Assembly (NCBI RefSeq): GCF_014652215.1
Contig: NZ_BMYJ01000002.1
Location: 62,001-126,000, forward strand
Direction of reading: 5' to 3'
DNA length: 64,000 bases
Origin: Neogemmobacter tilapiae
Lineage (GTDB): Bacteria > Pseudomonadota > Alphaproteobacteria > Rhodobacterales > Rhodobacteraceae
In this document: positions 14,901 through 25,334 of the stretch, one piece after another
How the letters are laid out: each line of letters starts with the position of its first letter
Position numbering within the stretch: position 1 is the stretch's first letter
Translations under genes and position numbers: made by a program
Notes under the pieces: generated by a model
The model's database searches: none
Told to the model about the DNA's origin: nothing
The model's input: the letters and a program-made list of their open reading frames with translations, nothing else

Positions 14901-16607
14901 TCAGGCCTTGATCAGGCCCATGCTTTCCAGTTTCAGGATCACCTGTTGGGCGCAGTTGTCGACCTCGGCGTTTTCCGTTTCGACCACAAGTTCGGCCTTG
15001 GTCGGGATTTCGTAGGGATCGCTGATCCCGGTGAACTCCTTGATCTTGCCTTCACGCGCCAGTTTATACAGGCCCTTCCGGTCGCGGCGTTCGCATTCCT
15101 CGACGCTTGTCGCCACATGCACTTCGATGAAAGCGCCGTAGTTTTCGATCATCTCACGCACAGCGCGACGCGTTGCGGTATAGGGCGCAATCGGCGCGCA
15201 GATGGCGATGCCGCCGTTCTTGGTGATCTCGGACGCAACATAGCCGATCCGCTTGATGTTGATGTCGCGGTGTTCCTTGCTGAACCCCAGTTCCGAGGAC
15301 AGATGTTTACGCACCACATCACCGTCCAGCAGGGTAACCGGGCGACCCCCCATCTCCATCAGCTTGACCATCAGCGCGTTGGCAATCGTCGATTTGCCCG
15401 AACCCGACAAGCCGGTGAAGAAAACGGTAAAGCCCTGCTTGTCACGCGCAGGCGAGGTGCGGCGCAGTTGTTTCACCACTTCGGGGAAGCTGAACCATTC
15501 CGGGATTTCCAGACCTTCGCGCAGGCGGCGGCGCAGTTCGGTGCCACTGATGTCCAGAACGGTGGTGCCTTCCGGCACTTCGTCCACCGGGAAATACTGG
15601 GCGCGTTCCTGCACGTAGACCATCTGCTTGAAATCGACCATTTCGATGCCGATTTCTTTCTGATGTTCGGCCACCAGAACCTGCGCGGCATAGGGGTCAT
15701 AGAAGTCTTTCCCCGCCGAGTTCTTGCCGGGGCCAGCATGGTCGCGACCGACGATGAAATGGGTCAGCCCGTGGTTCTTGCGGATGATCGCGTGCCAAAG
15801 CGCCTCACGCGGGCCACCCATGCGCATGGCGAGATTCAGGAGCGACAGGTGCGTCGTCGATTGCGGGTATTGGTCCAGCACAGCCTCATAGCAACGCACG
15901 CGGGTGAAATGGTCCACGTCGCCCGGTTTGGTCATGCCGACGACGGGGTGGATCAGCAGGTTGGCCTGAGCCTCTTTGGCGGCGCGGAAGGTCAGTTCCT
16001 GATGCGCGCGGTGCAGCGGGTTGCGGGTCTGGAAGGCGACAATGCGCTGCCAGCCGAGTTTCTTGAAATAGGCGCGCAACTCGTTCGGCGTGTCGCGGCG
16101 CGAACGGAAATCATAATGGACGGGCGCTTGCAGCCCCTTGACCGGGCCGCCCAGATACACCTTGCCCGCCTGATTATGCAGATAGTTCACCGCCGGGTGG
16201 GCCAGATCGTCGGCCCCGAACACCTTTTCCGCCTCAATCGCTTTGTTCGGGGTCCACTTGTCGGTGACCGACATCACCGCCAGAATGACGCCCTCGGCAT
16301 CGCGCAGCGCGATGTCGGTGCCCGGTTCCACCTTTTCCGCAAAAGCCTCGGACACATCCAGCGTCACCGGCATCGGCCAAAGCGTACCGTCCGCGGTGCG
16401 CATGTTGTGGACGACGCCATTGTAATCGGCCTCGGTCAGGAAGCCTTTCAGCGGATAAAAGCCGCCGTTCATCAAGAGTTCCAGATCGCAGATCTGACGG
16501 GCCGACAGATCCCACGAAGGCATCGCACCTGCGTCATTCTTGAGCGCCTTTGCGGCCTCGGGTGAAACGTAAAGTTCGGGAATCGGGGCGTGGTTGGAAG
16601 GAACCAT
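14901..16607 (-). CDS. Bifunctional sulfate adenylyltransferase / adenylylsulfate kinase
   Basis: 568 residues fusing two enzymes of sulfate activation. Residues 1-390 are ATP sulfurylase, with the PUA-like N-terminus and the nucleotide-binding motif QTRNPLHRAHQEL (near 197) and GRDHAGPGK further on. Residues 396-568 are APS kinase, with P-loop GLSGSGKST (399-407) and DGDVVRKHL. Together they make PAPS from sulfate and two ATP in the cytoplasm for assimilation or sulfation. The ATG at 16607 was preferred over a GTG at 16625 because AAAGG stands about 10 nt upstream of it. A GCCCC-GAAA-GGGGC hairpin sits in the leader at 16638-16651. Confidence 0.93.
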   Translation of the reverse strand: MVPSNHAPIPELYVSPEAAKALKNDAGAMPSWDLSARQICDLELLMNGGFYPLKGFLTEADYNGVVHNMRTADGTLWPMPVTLDVSEAFAEKVEPGTDIALRDAEGVILAVMSVTDKWTPNKAIEAEKVFGADDLAHPAVNYLHNQAGKVYLGGPVKGLQAPVHYDFRSRRDTPNELRAYFKKLGWQRIVAFQTRNPLHRAHQELTFRAAKEAQANLLIHPVVGMTKPGDVDHFTRVRCYEAVLDQYPQSTTHLSLLNLAMRMGGPREALWHAIIRKNHGLTHFIVGRDHAGPGKNSAGKDFYDPYAAQVLVAEHQKEIGIEMVDFKQMVYVQERAQYFPVDEVPEGTTVLDISGTELRRRLREGLEIPEWFSFPEVVKQLRRTSPARDKQGFTVFFTGLSGSGKSTIANALMVKLMEMGGRPVTLLDGDVVRKHLSSELGFSKEHRDINIKRIGYVASEITKNGGIAICAPIAPYTATRRAVREMIENYGAFIEVHVATSVEECERRDRKGLYKLAREGKIKEFTGISDPYEIPTKAELVVETENAEVDNCAQQVILKLESMGLIKA

Positions 16608-16637
16608 CTGTGTCGTGCCTTTCACGAATGCAAATCT

Positions 16638-16651
16638 GCCCCGAAAGGGGC
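16638..16651 (-). promoter_or_regulatory. GNRA-like hairpin in the sat/cysC leader
   Basis: GCCCC-GAAA-GGGGC, a tight 5-bp stem about 30 nt before the start codon on the transcribed side. It may stabilise the leader; no known riboswitch was recognised. Confidence 0.3.
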
Positions 16652-16792
16652 CTTTGGCGGGGCGTTTACTCCTTACTTTGCAGGGTTTTCAAGCGCTGGC
16701 GGCAAGGATCGGCGGAAATAGGGCGGAAAATGCGGGGGCGATGGGGGATTTGGAACGGGTTTCCAGCCCCAGAAGGCAAAATAGGTCAGTTT

Positions 16793-16815
16793 CCCGACCT
16801 GCGCCGCAGGTCGGG
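16793..16815 (-). terminator. Hairpin downstream of trxB
   Basis: CCCGACCTGC / GCAGGTCGGG, a perfect 10-bp stem with a 3-nt loop, 20 nt past the trxB stop. No U-run follows on the minus strand, so termination efficiency is uncertain. Confidence 0.5.
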
Positions 16816-16835
16816 GTGTTGGGCGGCAAATGTTC

Positions 16836-17945
<1,110 letters not shown>

Positions 17946-17947
17946 TC

Positions 17948-18448
17948 ATGCCCGGACAGAAACTCGACGCCATCGACCGTAAGATATTGGCCGAATTGCA
18001 GGCCGATGGTCGGATGACCAATGTCGAGTTGGCCAGCCGGGTGGGCATTTCGGCACCGCCCTGTCTGCGCCGTGTGCGTGCCTTGGAAGAGGCCGGGTTG
18101 ATCAAGGGTTATCATGCCGATGTGAATGCCCGCGATCTGGGTTTTGAGGTTGGGGTTTTCGCCATGGTCCGTCTGAAGTCGCAGGCGGAAACGGACCTGA
18201 TGGCCTTCGAGGCGCAGGCGCGTTCTTGGTCGCTGGTCCGGGAGTGTCATATGCTGAATGGAGAGATCGACTTTATTCTGAAATGTGTTGCCCCCGACCT
18301 GTCCAGTTTTCAGACATTTCTGACCGAAAAACTGACATCGGCCGAGAATGTTGCCAGCGTCAAAACCAGCCTCGTGATCCGCTGTGCCAAGGATGAGCCT
18401 GGCGTTCCCTTCGACGTGGTAGAGGCAAGAGCGGCACGGCAGATATGA
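17948..18448 (+). CDS. Lrp/AsnC-family transcriptional regulator
   Basis: 166 residues: a winged helix-turn-helix (about 6-65; KLDAIDRKILAELQADGR, VGISAPPCLRRVRALEEAG) and a C-terminal RAM ligand domain (about 75-150). This pattern is that of Lrp-type feast/famine regulators, which often respond to amino acids. ATG at 17948 has AAAAGGAAAG upstream; a longer upstream frame is not used. It is divergent from trxB, so it may sense or control amino-acid or redox metabolism, but the ligand is unknown. A strong nested hairpin follows. Confidence 0.9.
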   Translation: MPGQKLDAIDRKILAELQADGRMTNVELASRVGISAPPCLRRVRALEEAGLIKGYHADVNARDLGFEVGVFAMVRLKSQAETDLMAFEAQARSWSLVRECHMLNGEIDFILKCVAPDLSSFQTFLTEKLTSAENVASVKTSLVIRCAKDEPGVPFDVVEARAARQI

Positions 18449-18456
18449 ACGGAAAA

Positions 18457-18501
18457 GGCGACCCCTGAGATGGTGCGCAGAGGATCGCACCGGGGGTCGC
18501 C
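18457..18501 (+). terminator. Nested hairpin terminator-like structure after lrp
   Basis: Outer stem GGCGACCCC / GGGGTCGCC and inner stem GGTGCG / CGCACC, beginning 8 nt after the Lrp stop. Highly stable, but followed by ATTCTG rather than a T-run. Confidence 0.6.
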
Positions 18502-18573
18502 ATTCTGACACTGATCCCGTGGCCGAAAAGCAACCATCGAGAGCCTTCGCAGGCATGTATGCCAGAAAGATTA

Positions 18574-18619
18574 AGATTTGTCAAAATTCCGCTTGACCGC
18601 GGCAGATTTGTCAAATTCC
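18574..18619. repeat. Direct repeat AGATTTGTCAAA(A)TTCC, two copies
   Basis: Copy 1 at 18574-18590 and copy 2 at 18604-18619 differ by one A. Their starts are 30 nt apart, close to three helical turns, so both would face the same side of the DNA. They could be paired protein-binding sites in the AT-rich stretch. Confidence 0.5.
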
Positions 18620-18745
18620 TTCAACGCTCTGAAACTGTTGAAAGATTTCTGATTCTGATCAAATGTTCAAAAATTTGATGAAAATCAGCGACGTTTTCTT
18701 TTCACGCACAGGTTGAAAGCGATGAAAGTCGTTGGTTTCGCCGAT

Positions 18746-18883
18746 TCAGTGCAAGCGGCGCAGCTTTTGCCGTTCGCGCATTGCTTCGGCGAGGTCTGGA
18801 TGGGCCTCGTCGCTGCGGGGCGACTGGCGCAGACTGCGCGTGAGGCCAACGCTGCGGCGGCTGGTGATGATGATTGACCGCAT
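18746..18883 (-). CDS. Small basic hypothetical protein
   Basis: 45 residues, Arg-rich, beginning MRSIIITSRRSVGLTRSLRQ and ending in a helical RERQKLRRLH. Not recognised. Support is compositional: about 36 of 45 codons end in G or C, with CGC, AGC, ATC and CTC preferred as in neighbouring genes, while the overlapping plus-strand frame is much less biased. No clear ribosome-binding site precedes the ATG at 18883. It lies 120 nt downstream of the pgeF stop on the same strand and might be read through from the lgt-midA-pgeF operon. The positive charge suggests nucleic-acid or membrane contact, as inference only. Confidence 0.42.
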   Translation of the reverse strand: MRSIIITSRRSVGLTRSLRQSPRSDEAHPDLAEAMRERQKLRRLH

Positions 18884-19002
18884 CCAGCGGCGTTTAACGG
18901 AAAGTTGTTGCACTGGTCCCACCCCATTTCGATATCCCCTTGTCACGGGGATTTGGGGCAAGCTTGGGGCAGGGGCGTGCCGCAGTTGTGAAACGTTTAC
19001 GC

Positions 19003-19764
19003 CTAAAGCCGGATGGTCGAAATTAGGCGGCCATAATCGGCCTCACCGGCATGGGTGGTGCGGCGGTAGGAAAAGAATCGTTCGGCATCGGAAAAAGTGC
19101 AATGGCGCGTCCATTCGGCATGACCGACGCCATGGGCGCGCAGCCGATGCAGAGCAAGGCCCGGCAAGTCAAACAGCGCCCGGTCGCCGTTGCCTTGCGC
19201 AAAAAAGCGGGCGTTGTCGCGGTCGTCATCGACAAAGCGTTCGACGAATTCGGGGCCGACTTCATAGGCGCGTTGGCTGATGGTGGGGCCGATCGCCACG
19301 CGGATGTTTTCACGCTGCGCGCCCAATTTCTCCATCGCGTCCACCGTTGCCTCCAGCACGCCGTCCATCGTGCCGCGCCAGCCGGCATGGGCTGCCCCAA
19401 TGATCCCGGCGACAGGATCAGCGAACAGGGCCGGCTGGCAATCGGCGGTCAGCACGGCAAGGGCGATGCCGGGGGTGGCCGTCACCAAGGCATCGGCCTG
19501 TGGCTTCGGCAGGCCTTCGGGCTGCGGTGCGGTCAGGGTGACGACGGTGGGCGAATGCACCTGATGCACATTGGCTAGGTGGGAAAGCGGAACACCCATA
19601 GCCTCGGCCACGCGGGCGCGGTTGATCTGCACCACTTCGGCAAGGTCCGAAGATCCCGTGCCGCAGTTCAGCCCAGCAAAGATGCCCGAAGAAGCGCCGC
19701 CCTTGCGGGTAAAGAACCCGTGGCGGATGGGCGAAAGGGCATCGCTGGTGATGATTTCAAGCAT
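19003..19764 (-). CDS. pgeF: Peptidoglycan editing factor / polyphenol oxidase (YfiH family)
   Basis: 253 residues of the YfiH/PgeF (laccase-domain, DUF152) family. The metal-binding signature is complete: HQVHSP (about 66-71), LTADCQPALFAD (about 108) and AAHAGWRGT (about 124). In E. coli PgeF removes wrongly incorporated amino acids from peptidoglycan; homologues also show copper-dependent phenol oxidase or purine nucleoside phosphorylase activity. The start overlaps the midA stop by 8 nt, and midA overlaps lgt, so it is the third gene of a tightly coupled operon. Confidence 0.92.
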   Translation of the reverse strand: MLEIITSDALSPIRHGFFTRKGGASSGIFAGLNCGTGSSDLAEVVQINRARVAEAMGVPLSHLANVHQVHSPTVVTLTAPQPEGLPKPQADALVTATPGIALAVLTADCQPALFADPVAGIIGAAHAGWRGTMDGVLEATVDAMEKLGAQRENIRVAIGPTISQRAYEVGPEFVERFVDDDRDNARFFAQGNGDRALFDLPGLALHRLRAHGVGHAEWTRHCTFSDAERFFSYRRTTHAGEADYGRLISTIRL

Positions 19765-20809
19765 CGGGAAATCCTGCGGGCGGCGGGGCGTCGGCCGGGA
19801 ACAGGGCCAGTGCCTTGAACAGCGTCCCCATTTCTGTGGCCCCGGTCAAGCGGCGGGTTGCGGCTCGGTGGTTTTCAAGGGCGGGGCCATGCAGTTTCGC
19901 TGCCAATTTTTCGGACCTTTGGGCGATGCCCAGCGCAGAAAGCAGCGCCCCTTGGGTGGTGTAGCGATAAGCTAGGCCCGGGGGCACTAGTGCCTGAAAA
20001 TCGACATGGGCGGTGATGTCGGCCTGTCCGGGGCTTTGGGTGACAGGCACCCTCTGATGTCGGGCAAGAGCCTGCACCGTGTCGCCCAACGACCGCCAAT
20101 CGCCATAGTCGATGATCAAGGCCAAGCCCTTGGCCAGGCGGCGGGTGATGGCCGACAGAATGGCGGGCGCAGCAGGGCAGATTTCGACGATCTGCCCGGA
20201 TTGCGTATCCGCCAACCGATGATCCAGTGCTGCGACGGGCAGGGCCGGGTTGCGGCCAAGGGTCAATTGGCCGTCTTTTAGGCCCATCATCGTTTCTTCC
20301 CATCCGTCTGGAGCGCGGTGGAACTGGCGAATGGGCAGGGCGTCAAAGAATTCGTTGGCGATCAGGAACAGGGGTTGATCGGGCAGGTTATCCGCCTGAT
20401 CCGCCCATTGCGCCGGATGTTGCCCCAAAGCTTGGCGCTGCGTTTGGCGCAGGGCAGGCGAGGCCTCGACCAGCCAGACCTCGGCCGCCTGATGGAGGCC
20501 AGGCACGCCCCGCGTCGCGCGCAGGATGTCGGCCATCAGCGTGCCGCGACCGGGGCCAAGCTCTGCCAGCGTAAAGGGCGAGGGGGATCCTTGATCCAGC
20601 CAAGCCTGCGCCAAACAAAGCCCCAGCAATTCGCCGAACATCTGGCTGATCTCGGGCGCTGTGGTGAAGTCGCCCGTCGCACCAAAGGGCTGGCGGGTGG
20701 TGTAGTAGCCATGCTCCGGGTTCAGTAGGCATTCGGCCATATAATCATGCAGCGTCATCGGCCCGGTGGCCGCGATCCGGCGGATCAGCAGATCCTCAAG
20801 CGGGGTCAT
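19757..20809 (-). CDS. Class I SAM-dependent methyltransferase, MidA/NDUFAF7 family
   Basis: 350 residues. The N-terminal MidA signature [20 protein letters not shown] (about 14-33) precedes a SAM-binding motif [16 protein letters not shown] (about 77). The mitochondrial homologue NDUFAF7 methylates an arginine of the Complex I NDUFS2 subunit, and alphaproteobacterial members are presumed to act alike. The ATG at 20809 was chosen since the upstream extension reads back into lgt. It overlaps lgt by 14 nt and pgeF by 8 nt. Confidence 0.9.
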   Translation of the reverse strand: MTPLEDLLIRRIAATGPMTLHDYMAECLLNPEHGYYTTRQPFGATGDFTTAPEISQMFGELLGLCLAQAWLDQGSPSPFTLAELGPGRGTLMADILRATRGVPGLHQAAEVWLVEASPALRQTQRQALGQHPAQWADQADNLPDQPLFLIANEFFDALPIRQFHRAPDGWEETMMGLKDGQLTLGRNPALPVAALDHRLADTQSGQIVEICPAAPAILSAITRRLAKGLALIIDYGDWRSLGDTVQALARHQRVPVTQSPGQADITAHVDFQALVPPGLAYRYTTQGALLSALGIAQRSEKLAAKLHGPALENHRAATRRLTGATEMGTLFKALALFPADAPPPAGFPDA

Positions 20810-21680
20810 GCTTGGCCCTAAGAATGAAATACAGGCCGACAAGGATCATCGGCAGAGACAGGATCTGCCCCATGGTCAGGCCCCAGCCGCCCAGATGGAA
20901 GGCCAGACCCAAAGGGTTGCCTTCGCTGATGAACTGCGGATCAGGCTGACGGACGAATTCGACGGCAAAGCGTGCCAGCCCATAGCCTGCCAGAAACATC
21001 CCCATGACGCGGCCCGGATAGCGCAGGAAGCCGCCGCGCCAGACGGCCCACAGCAGGACGATGCCCAAAAGCAGGCCTTCCAATGCCGCCTCATACAATT
21101 GGCTGGGGTGGCGTGCGCAGGTGCCCGCGACAAGGCCTGCGCAATTCTGCGCCGCTTCACCCGGAAAGATCACGCCCCAAGGCAGATCGGTCGGGCGACC
21201 CCAAAGTTCGGCATTCACAAAATTTGACAGCCGCCCCAGCAGCAGGGCCGGGGGCGTGGCCATGGCAATCAGATCGGCCCCTTTCAGCGGGTCGATCCCT
21301 TCGCGCCGGAAGAACAGCCAGCAGGCCAGAACGACCCCGGCAAAACCGCCATGAAACGACATGCCGCCATTCCAGACTTGCAGGATCTGCCCCGGATTGG
21401 CGAGGTAATAGCCGGGTTGATAGAACAGCATGAATCCCACGCGACCGCCCAGAATGACGCCGACGATGGCCCAAGTGACCAGTTGTTCCAACTGATCCTT
21501 GGTCATCGGCGGGTCGCTTGCCCAAAGCCGCGTGCGACGCAAAGCGCGGGCGATCAGCCACCAGGCGATCAGCAGGCCAAAGATATAGGCCAAGGCATAC
21601 CAGCGCAGCGCCAGATGGAAACCGCCGATGTCAATGGCGAACAAATCGGGCGAAAGGTTCGGAAAGGGAATGCCGTTCAT
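20796..21680 (-). CDS. lgt: Prolipoprotein diacylglyceryl transferase
   Basis: 294 residues, seven hydrophobic segments. Transfers diacylglycerol from phosphatidylglycerol to the lipobox cysteine of prolipoproteins in the inner membrane, the first step of lipoprotein maturation. The Lgt signature [17 protein letters not shown] (about 142-158) and the HGGFAG segment (about 105) are present, as is the substrate-contact Tyr/Arg near [10 protein letters not shown]. The ATG at 21680 was chosen over an in-frame GTG at 21689. It is first gene of the lgt-midA-pgeF operon and divergent from ubiK. Lnt, the last enzyme of the pathway, is at 52802. Confidence 0.95.
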   Translation of the reverse strand: MNGIPFPNLSPDLFAIDIGGFHLALRWYALAYIFGLLIAWWLIARALRRTRLWASDPPMTKDQLEQLVTWAIVGVILGGRVGFMLFYQPGYYLANPGQILQVWNGGMSFHGGFAGVVLACWLFFRREGIDPLKGADLIAMATPPALLLGRLSNFVNAELWGRPTDLPWGVIFPGEAAQNCAGLVAGTCARHPSQLYEAALEGLLLGIVLLWAVWRGGFLRYPGRVMGMFLAGYGLARFAVEFVRQPDPQFISEGNPLGLAFHLGGWGLTMGQILSLPMILVGLYFILRAKHDPA

Positions 21681-21816
21681 GCTGTCCACTGTTTTGCGCC
21701 GGGCCGTCTGCGATTGCGCCGGTTTTCGGGCGGGCAGGGGGGGAAGTCAACCGGCCTGCCTTGCGGGTGGGGGGCATCAGGGCCATATTGGCGCAAAGGT
21801 GATAGGGAGAGCCGCA

Positions 21817-22065
21817 ATGCAGGGGCGCAACAAGTTTCTGGACGACATGTCGCAACTGATGACCAATGCGATGGGCGTGGCGCAGGGGGCCAAGACCGAG
21901 GCGGAAACGGCGATGAAAAGCTGGATCGACCGCTGGATGGCCGACCGTGATTTCGTGACGCGGGAAGAGTTCGATGCCGTGCGGGAAATGGCTGCGAAGG
22001 CACGCGAGGAAAATACGGCGCTGGCCGCGCGGCTTGCGGCGATTGAGGCCAAGCTGAACACCTGA
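21817..22065 (+). CDS. ubiK: Accessory factor UbiK family protein (BMFP)
   Basis: 82 residues of the UbiK/YqiC family: an N-terminal amphipathic helix (FLDDMSQLMTNAMGVAQGAK), then DFVTREEFDAVREMAAKARE, ending in a coiled coil AALAARLAAIEAKL-type. UbiK helps ubiquinone synthesis under aerobic conditions by bridging the Ubi complex to lipid in E. coli. ATG at 21817 follows AGGGAGA. Transcribed away from lgt. Confidence 0.87.
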   Translation: MQGRNKFLDDMSQLMTNAMGVAQGAKTEAETAMKSWIDRWMADRDFVTREEFDAVREMAAKAREENTALAARLAAIEAKLNT

Positions 22066-22149
22066 TCGGATGGACATCAAGCGGCATCCAACGCTTCGAT
22101 GCGGAGCGGGTTGTTTCTGTCGTATGTCGCCAAATCAGCGATGGAATTA

Positions 22150-23211
22150 TCAAAGCCAGAGGTGACTTTCGGTCCCGATGGCTGTTTGGATGCTGCTGTG
22201 TCCGTCCCTTGCCAAAAGTTGGTCGAGAGTCGTTGCGACTTCCTTGACGAGCGAAAGCCCTTGCCAGACCATAGCGCTGTATATCTGCACGGCAGAGGCC
22301 CCAGCCTTGATTTTGGCATAGGCCTGCTCGGCGTTGCCAACCCCACCCACACCAATCAGCGGAATACGCCCTTCTGTGGCTTGGAAAAGTTGCGCAAGCA
22401 CCCGTGTTGATTTCTGGAACAGGGGTTGGCCGGAGAGGCCGCCCGTCTCGTCCTTGTGAATGCTGCTCAGACCCTGACGCGACAGGGTGGTGTTGGTGGC
22501 GATGATGGCTGAAAGGCCGGTTTCCAAGGCGACGTCGGCGATGTCTTCGATTTCTGCCGGGGTCAGGTCGGGCGCGATCTTCAGGAAAATGGGGATGGGC
22601 CGGGGCAGGGCGGCACGGGCCTGCATCACGCCTTGCAGCAGGGCGGTGAGGGCGGCGGGGCCTTGGAGATCACGCAGCTTTTCGGTGTTGGGGGAGGAGA
22701 CGTTGACGGTGGCGAAATCGACATGGGGGCCGCAGATGGTCAGCACTTGGGCGAAATCGGCGGCGCGGTCGGTGCTGTCCTTGTTGGCCCCAAGGTTCAG
22801 GCCGACGGGCACGCCCTTTGGCCTTGCGGCCAGACGGGCGGCGATGGCCTCGGCCCCTTGGTTGTTAAAGCCGAAGCGGTTGATGACGGCCTGATCTTCG
22901 GTCAGGCGGAACAAGCGGGGCTTCGGGTTGCCGGGCTGTGGGCGGGGGGTTGCGGCGCCGACTTCGACAAAGCCGAAACCGGCGCGCATCAGGGCGGGCA
23001 GGGCTTCGGCGTTCTTGTCATAGCCTGCCGCCAATCCCAAGGGGTTGGGCAGGGAAAGCCCGGCCAGTGTGGTCGCAAGGCGGGTGCTGGTGACGGGGCC
23101 GGGCAGAGGCATAAAGCCAGAGCGCAAAGCCAGAAGCGACAGGTGATGGGCGCGTTCGGGGTCGATCCGGTGCAAGAGCGCCAGCCCCGCCTTTTCCAGC
23201 AAGGTCGTCAC
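22150..23211 (-). CDS. pyrD: Dihydroorotate dehydrogenase (quinone)
   Basis: 353 residues, class 2 enzyme: membrane-associated, passing electrons from dihydroorotate to quinone in pyrimidine synthesis. Seen: the amphipathic N-terminus ([20 protein letters not shown]), [12 protein letters not shown], the class 2 block RFGFNNQG, catalytic Ser in [14 protein letters not shown], and the FMN site [20 protein letters not shown]. The GTG at 23211 was chosen because it overlaps the DUF952 stop (GTGA) and gives the normal N-terminus; a longer upstream extension would overlap all of the end of DUF952. Confidence 0.95.
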   Translation of the reverse strand: MTTLLEKAGLALLHRIDPERAHHLSLLALRSGFMPLPGPVTSTRLATTLAGLSLPNPLGLAAGYDKNAEALPALMRAGFGFVEVGAATPRPQPGNPKPRLFRLTEDQAVINRFGFNNQGAEAIAARLAARPKGVPVGLNLGANKDSTDRAADFAQVLTICGPHVDFATVNVSSPNTEKLRDLQGPAALTALLQGVMQARAALPRPIPIFLKIAPDLTPAEIEDIADVALETGLSAIIATNTTLSRQGLSSIHKDETGGLSGQPLFQKSTRVLAQLFQATEGRIPLIGVGGVGNAEQAYAKIKAGASAVQIYSAMVWQGLSLVKEVATTLDQLLARDGHSSIQTAIGTESHLWL

Positions 23212-23546
23212 AGCAGGCCTTCGGGGAAGATATGGCCAGTGGCGCCCAAGGGCAGAGATTTGTCCCAGACGACATCGGCCATGCTCAGCTTGCGGTAAAG
23301 ATGGGGGAACAAGGCCCCACCGCGCGAGGGTTCCCATTTCAGGGCCGGGCCAAGGGCGGCATCATCCAAGGCAACCAGAACCAGATCGCTTTCGGTGGCG
23401 AAGTGTTTCGCCGCCGTTTCGGCCACCTGCTGGGCGGTCGAGATATGGATATAGCCATCCGTCAGGTCGATGGGCGCGCCTTGGGTTTCCCCGGCGGCTT
23501 TGAAGGCATCCCATTCGGGGCGGCGAAAGATTTTGTAGATCAGCAT
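23208..23546 (-). CDS. DUF952 family protein
   Basis: 112 residues. The DUF952 pattern is clear: [40 protein letters not shown] and LFPHLYRKL. The family is distantly related to glutathione-S-transferase or ADP-ribosyl-type folds and has no proven role. It is commonly found directly before pyrD in Rhodobacterales, here overlapping it by 4 nt, so both probably share one message. ATG at 23546. Confidence 0.87.
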   Translation of the reverse strand: MLIYKIFRRPEWDAFKAAGETQGAPIDLTDGYIHISTAQQVAETAAKHFATESDLVLVALDDAALGPALKWEPSRGGALFPHLYRKLSMADVVWDKSLPLGATGHIFPEGLL

Positions 23547-23699
23547 GGGCCTTCCATGCACCGGAGCGTGGCATTGGTCAATGGTTCGGCAATGTCACGC
23601 CCATGTCGCAGAAACTTGGGAAGCGAGGGGGAAAGGCTTTTGACTCTGTGAACGGGGCGCTCCAGAGTTGACGCAATCAACCAACAAGGGAGTGTTTCC

Positions 23700-25301
23700 A
23701 TGACCCGTTTCTGGTATTCGACAGCCGCTGTTCTGGCGCTTTCGGCGGGGGCCGCGCAGGCTGACTACACCCTGCATGTTATTCACATCAACGATCTGCA
23801 CAGCCGGATTGAGGCGATCAACGGTTTTGACAGCACCTGCTCCGCTGAAGAAGCGGCTGAAAATAAATGCTTTGGCGGCATTGCGCGCGTCAAGACCAAG
23901 ATCAACGAATTGCGCGATGGTCTGAAAGCGGCGGGCGAGAATGTGATCGTCGTCGATGCGGGGGACCAATATCAGGGCAGCCTGTTCTATTCGACCTATA
24001 AGGGCGAATTGGTGGGTGAGCTGATGGAAAACATCGGCTTTGACGTGATGGCCGTGGGCAACCACGAATTCGACGACGGGCCCGAAGGCATGGTGCCTTT
24101 GCTGGACAAGGTCAGCTTTCCGATCATTTCCGGCAATATCGATGTGAGCCAGTCGAATGTGCTGAAAGATCGGATCCAGAACCATGTCGTGCTGGAGGTG
24201 GGCGGCGAAAAGATCGGGATCATCTCGGCCCTTGCGATTGATACGCCGGAAACATCCAGCCCCGGCGAGGCGGTGATTTTCAGCCCGGAGATCGACAGTC
24301 TGGCCGCCGATGTAGCAGCGCTTGAGGCGGAAGGCGTGACCAAGATCATCGCCTTGAACCATGTGGGCTATGTGAAGGACATGGCGATTGCGGCGGCGGT
24401 TCCAGGAATTGATGCGGTGGTGGGCGGTCATTCGCATACGCTTCTTTCAGCGACCGATCCGAAACGCGGCGGGCCTTATCCAACCTGGGTTGATGGGCAG
24501 AACGGGGCCTTGGTACCTGTGGTGCAGGCCTATGCCTATTCGAAATATGTGGGGCATCTGGTTCTGACCTTTGACGATGCGGGGAACCTGAAGTTTGCCG
24601 AAGGGGATACGATCCTGCTGGATGCCAGCGTGACGCCGGATGCCGAGCTTGAGGCGCGGGTCAAGGAACTGGGTGGGCCGATTGAAGAGTTGAAGTCGAA
24701 GGTGGTCGCCGAAAGCACCGCAGATATCGACGGCAGTCGCGAAACCTGCCGGGCGGTGGAATGCGCGATGGGCAATCTGGTGGCCGAGGCGATGCTGGAC
24801 CGGGTGAAGGATCAGGGCGTGACCATCGCCATCCAGAACGGCGGCGGGGTCAGGGCCAGCATTGACACCGGGCCGGTGACGATGGGCGAGGTGCTGACGG
24901 TGCTGCCGTTCCAGAATACACTGTCCACTTTCGAAGTGGACGGGGCGGCGGTCGTCGCGGCGCTGGAAAACGGGGCAAGCCAATTGGAAGAAGGTGCCGG
25001 GCGTTTCGCGCAGGTGGCGGGTCTGAAATACACGCTGGACCCGAAAGCCCCGGCGGGCAGCCGCATTTCCGATGTGCAGGTTCTGATCGGGGGGGATGCC
25101 TGGGGGCCGATTGATCCGGCGGCGACTTACAAGCTGGTGTCGAACAACTATGTTCGTGGTGGCGGCGACGGGTTCAAGATGTTCGTCGGTGCTGCCAATG
25201 CCTACGACTTTGGTCCGGATCTGGCCGACGTGGTAGCGGAATATTTGGCCAAGGTTGGACCCTATGCGCCTATCGTCGATGGGCGTATCACGGTGAAGTA
25301 A
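23700..25301 (+). CDS. Periplasmic 5'-nucleotidase / 2',3'-cyclic phosphodiesterase (UshA family)
   Basis: 533 residues with a signal peptide ending near AAQA-DYT (21-24). The N-terminal metallophosphoesterase domain carries the dimetal motifs: HINDLHSR (28-35), VVDAGDQYQGS, GNHEFDDG, ALNHVGY and GGHSHTLLS. The C-terminal 5'-nucleotidase domain (about 340-520) carries IQNGGGVRASI and NNYVRGGGDGFKMF. It should release phosphate and nucleosides from extracellular nucleotides. AAGGGAG lies before the ATG. Ends at a strong terminator shared with the convergent protease gene. Confidence 0.92.
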   Translation: MTRFWYSTAAVLALSAGAAQADYTLHVIHINDLHSRIEAINGFDSTCSAEEAAENKCFGGIARVKTKINELRDGLKAAGENVIVVDAGDQYQGSLFYSTYKGELVGELMENIGFDVMAVGNHEFDDGPEGMVPLLDKVSFPIISGNIDVSQSNVLKDRIQNHVVLEVGGEKIGIISALAIDTPETSSPGEAVIFSPEIDSLAADVAALEAEGVTKIIALNHVGYVKDMAIAAAVPGIDAVVGGHSHTLLSATDPKRGGPYPTWVDGQNGALVPVVQAYAYSKYVGHLVLTFDDAGNLKFAEGDTILLDASVTPDAELEARVKELGGPIEELKSKVVAESTADIDGSRETCRAVECAMGNLVAEAMLDRVKDQGVTIAIQNGGGVRASIDTGPVTMGEVLTVLPFQNTLSTFEVDGAAVVAALENGASQLEEGAGRFAQVAGLKYTLDPKAPAGSRISDVQVLIGGDAWGPIDPAATYKLVSNNYVRGGGDGFKMFVGAANAYDFGPDLADVVAEYLAKVGPYAPIVDGRITVK

Positions 25302-25306
25302 ATGCC

Positions 25307-25334
25307 AAGGGCCGGGCAAAACCCGGCCCTTTCT
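25307..25334. terminator. Bidirectional terminator between 5'-nucleotidase and S8 protease genes
   Basis: GGGCCGGG / CCCGGCCC with loop CAAAA, then TTTCT on the plus strand. It occupies almost the whole gap between the two convergent stops. Confidence 0.82.

Larger units (their letters stand above)
18449..19002. other. 554-nt low-gene-density region between lrp and pgeF
   Basis: After the nested hairpin, about 18555-18720 is markedly AT-rich for this genome and carries two near-identical 16-17-nt repeats 30 nt apart. On the minus strand a 45-codon reading frame (18746-18883) shows the codon bias of the surrounding genes. A 51-codon plus-strand frame at 18722-18877 overlaps it and is a poorer candidate. 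A short ATCCCC/GGGGAT hairpin lies at 18934-18952. Confidence 0.55.

Noticed and set aside
14946-16565. 539-codon plus-strand reading frame opposite sat/cysC
   Set aside because: Its composition (many His, Arg and Asp without motifs) is what a GC-rich antisense frame yields. sat/cysC on the other strand has full family motifs.
18722-18877. 51-codon plus-strand frame in the lrp-pgeF gap
   Set aside because: Roughly 65 percent G/C at third positions, well below local genes and below the overlapping minus-strand frame, so less likely to be coding.
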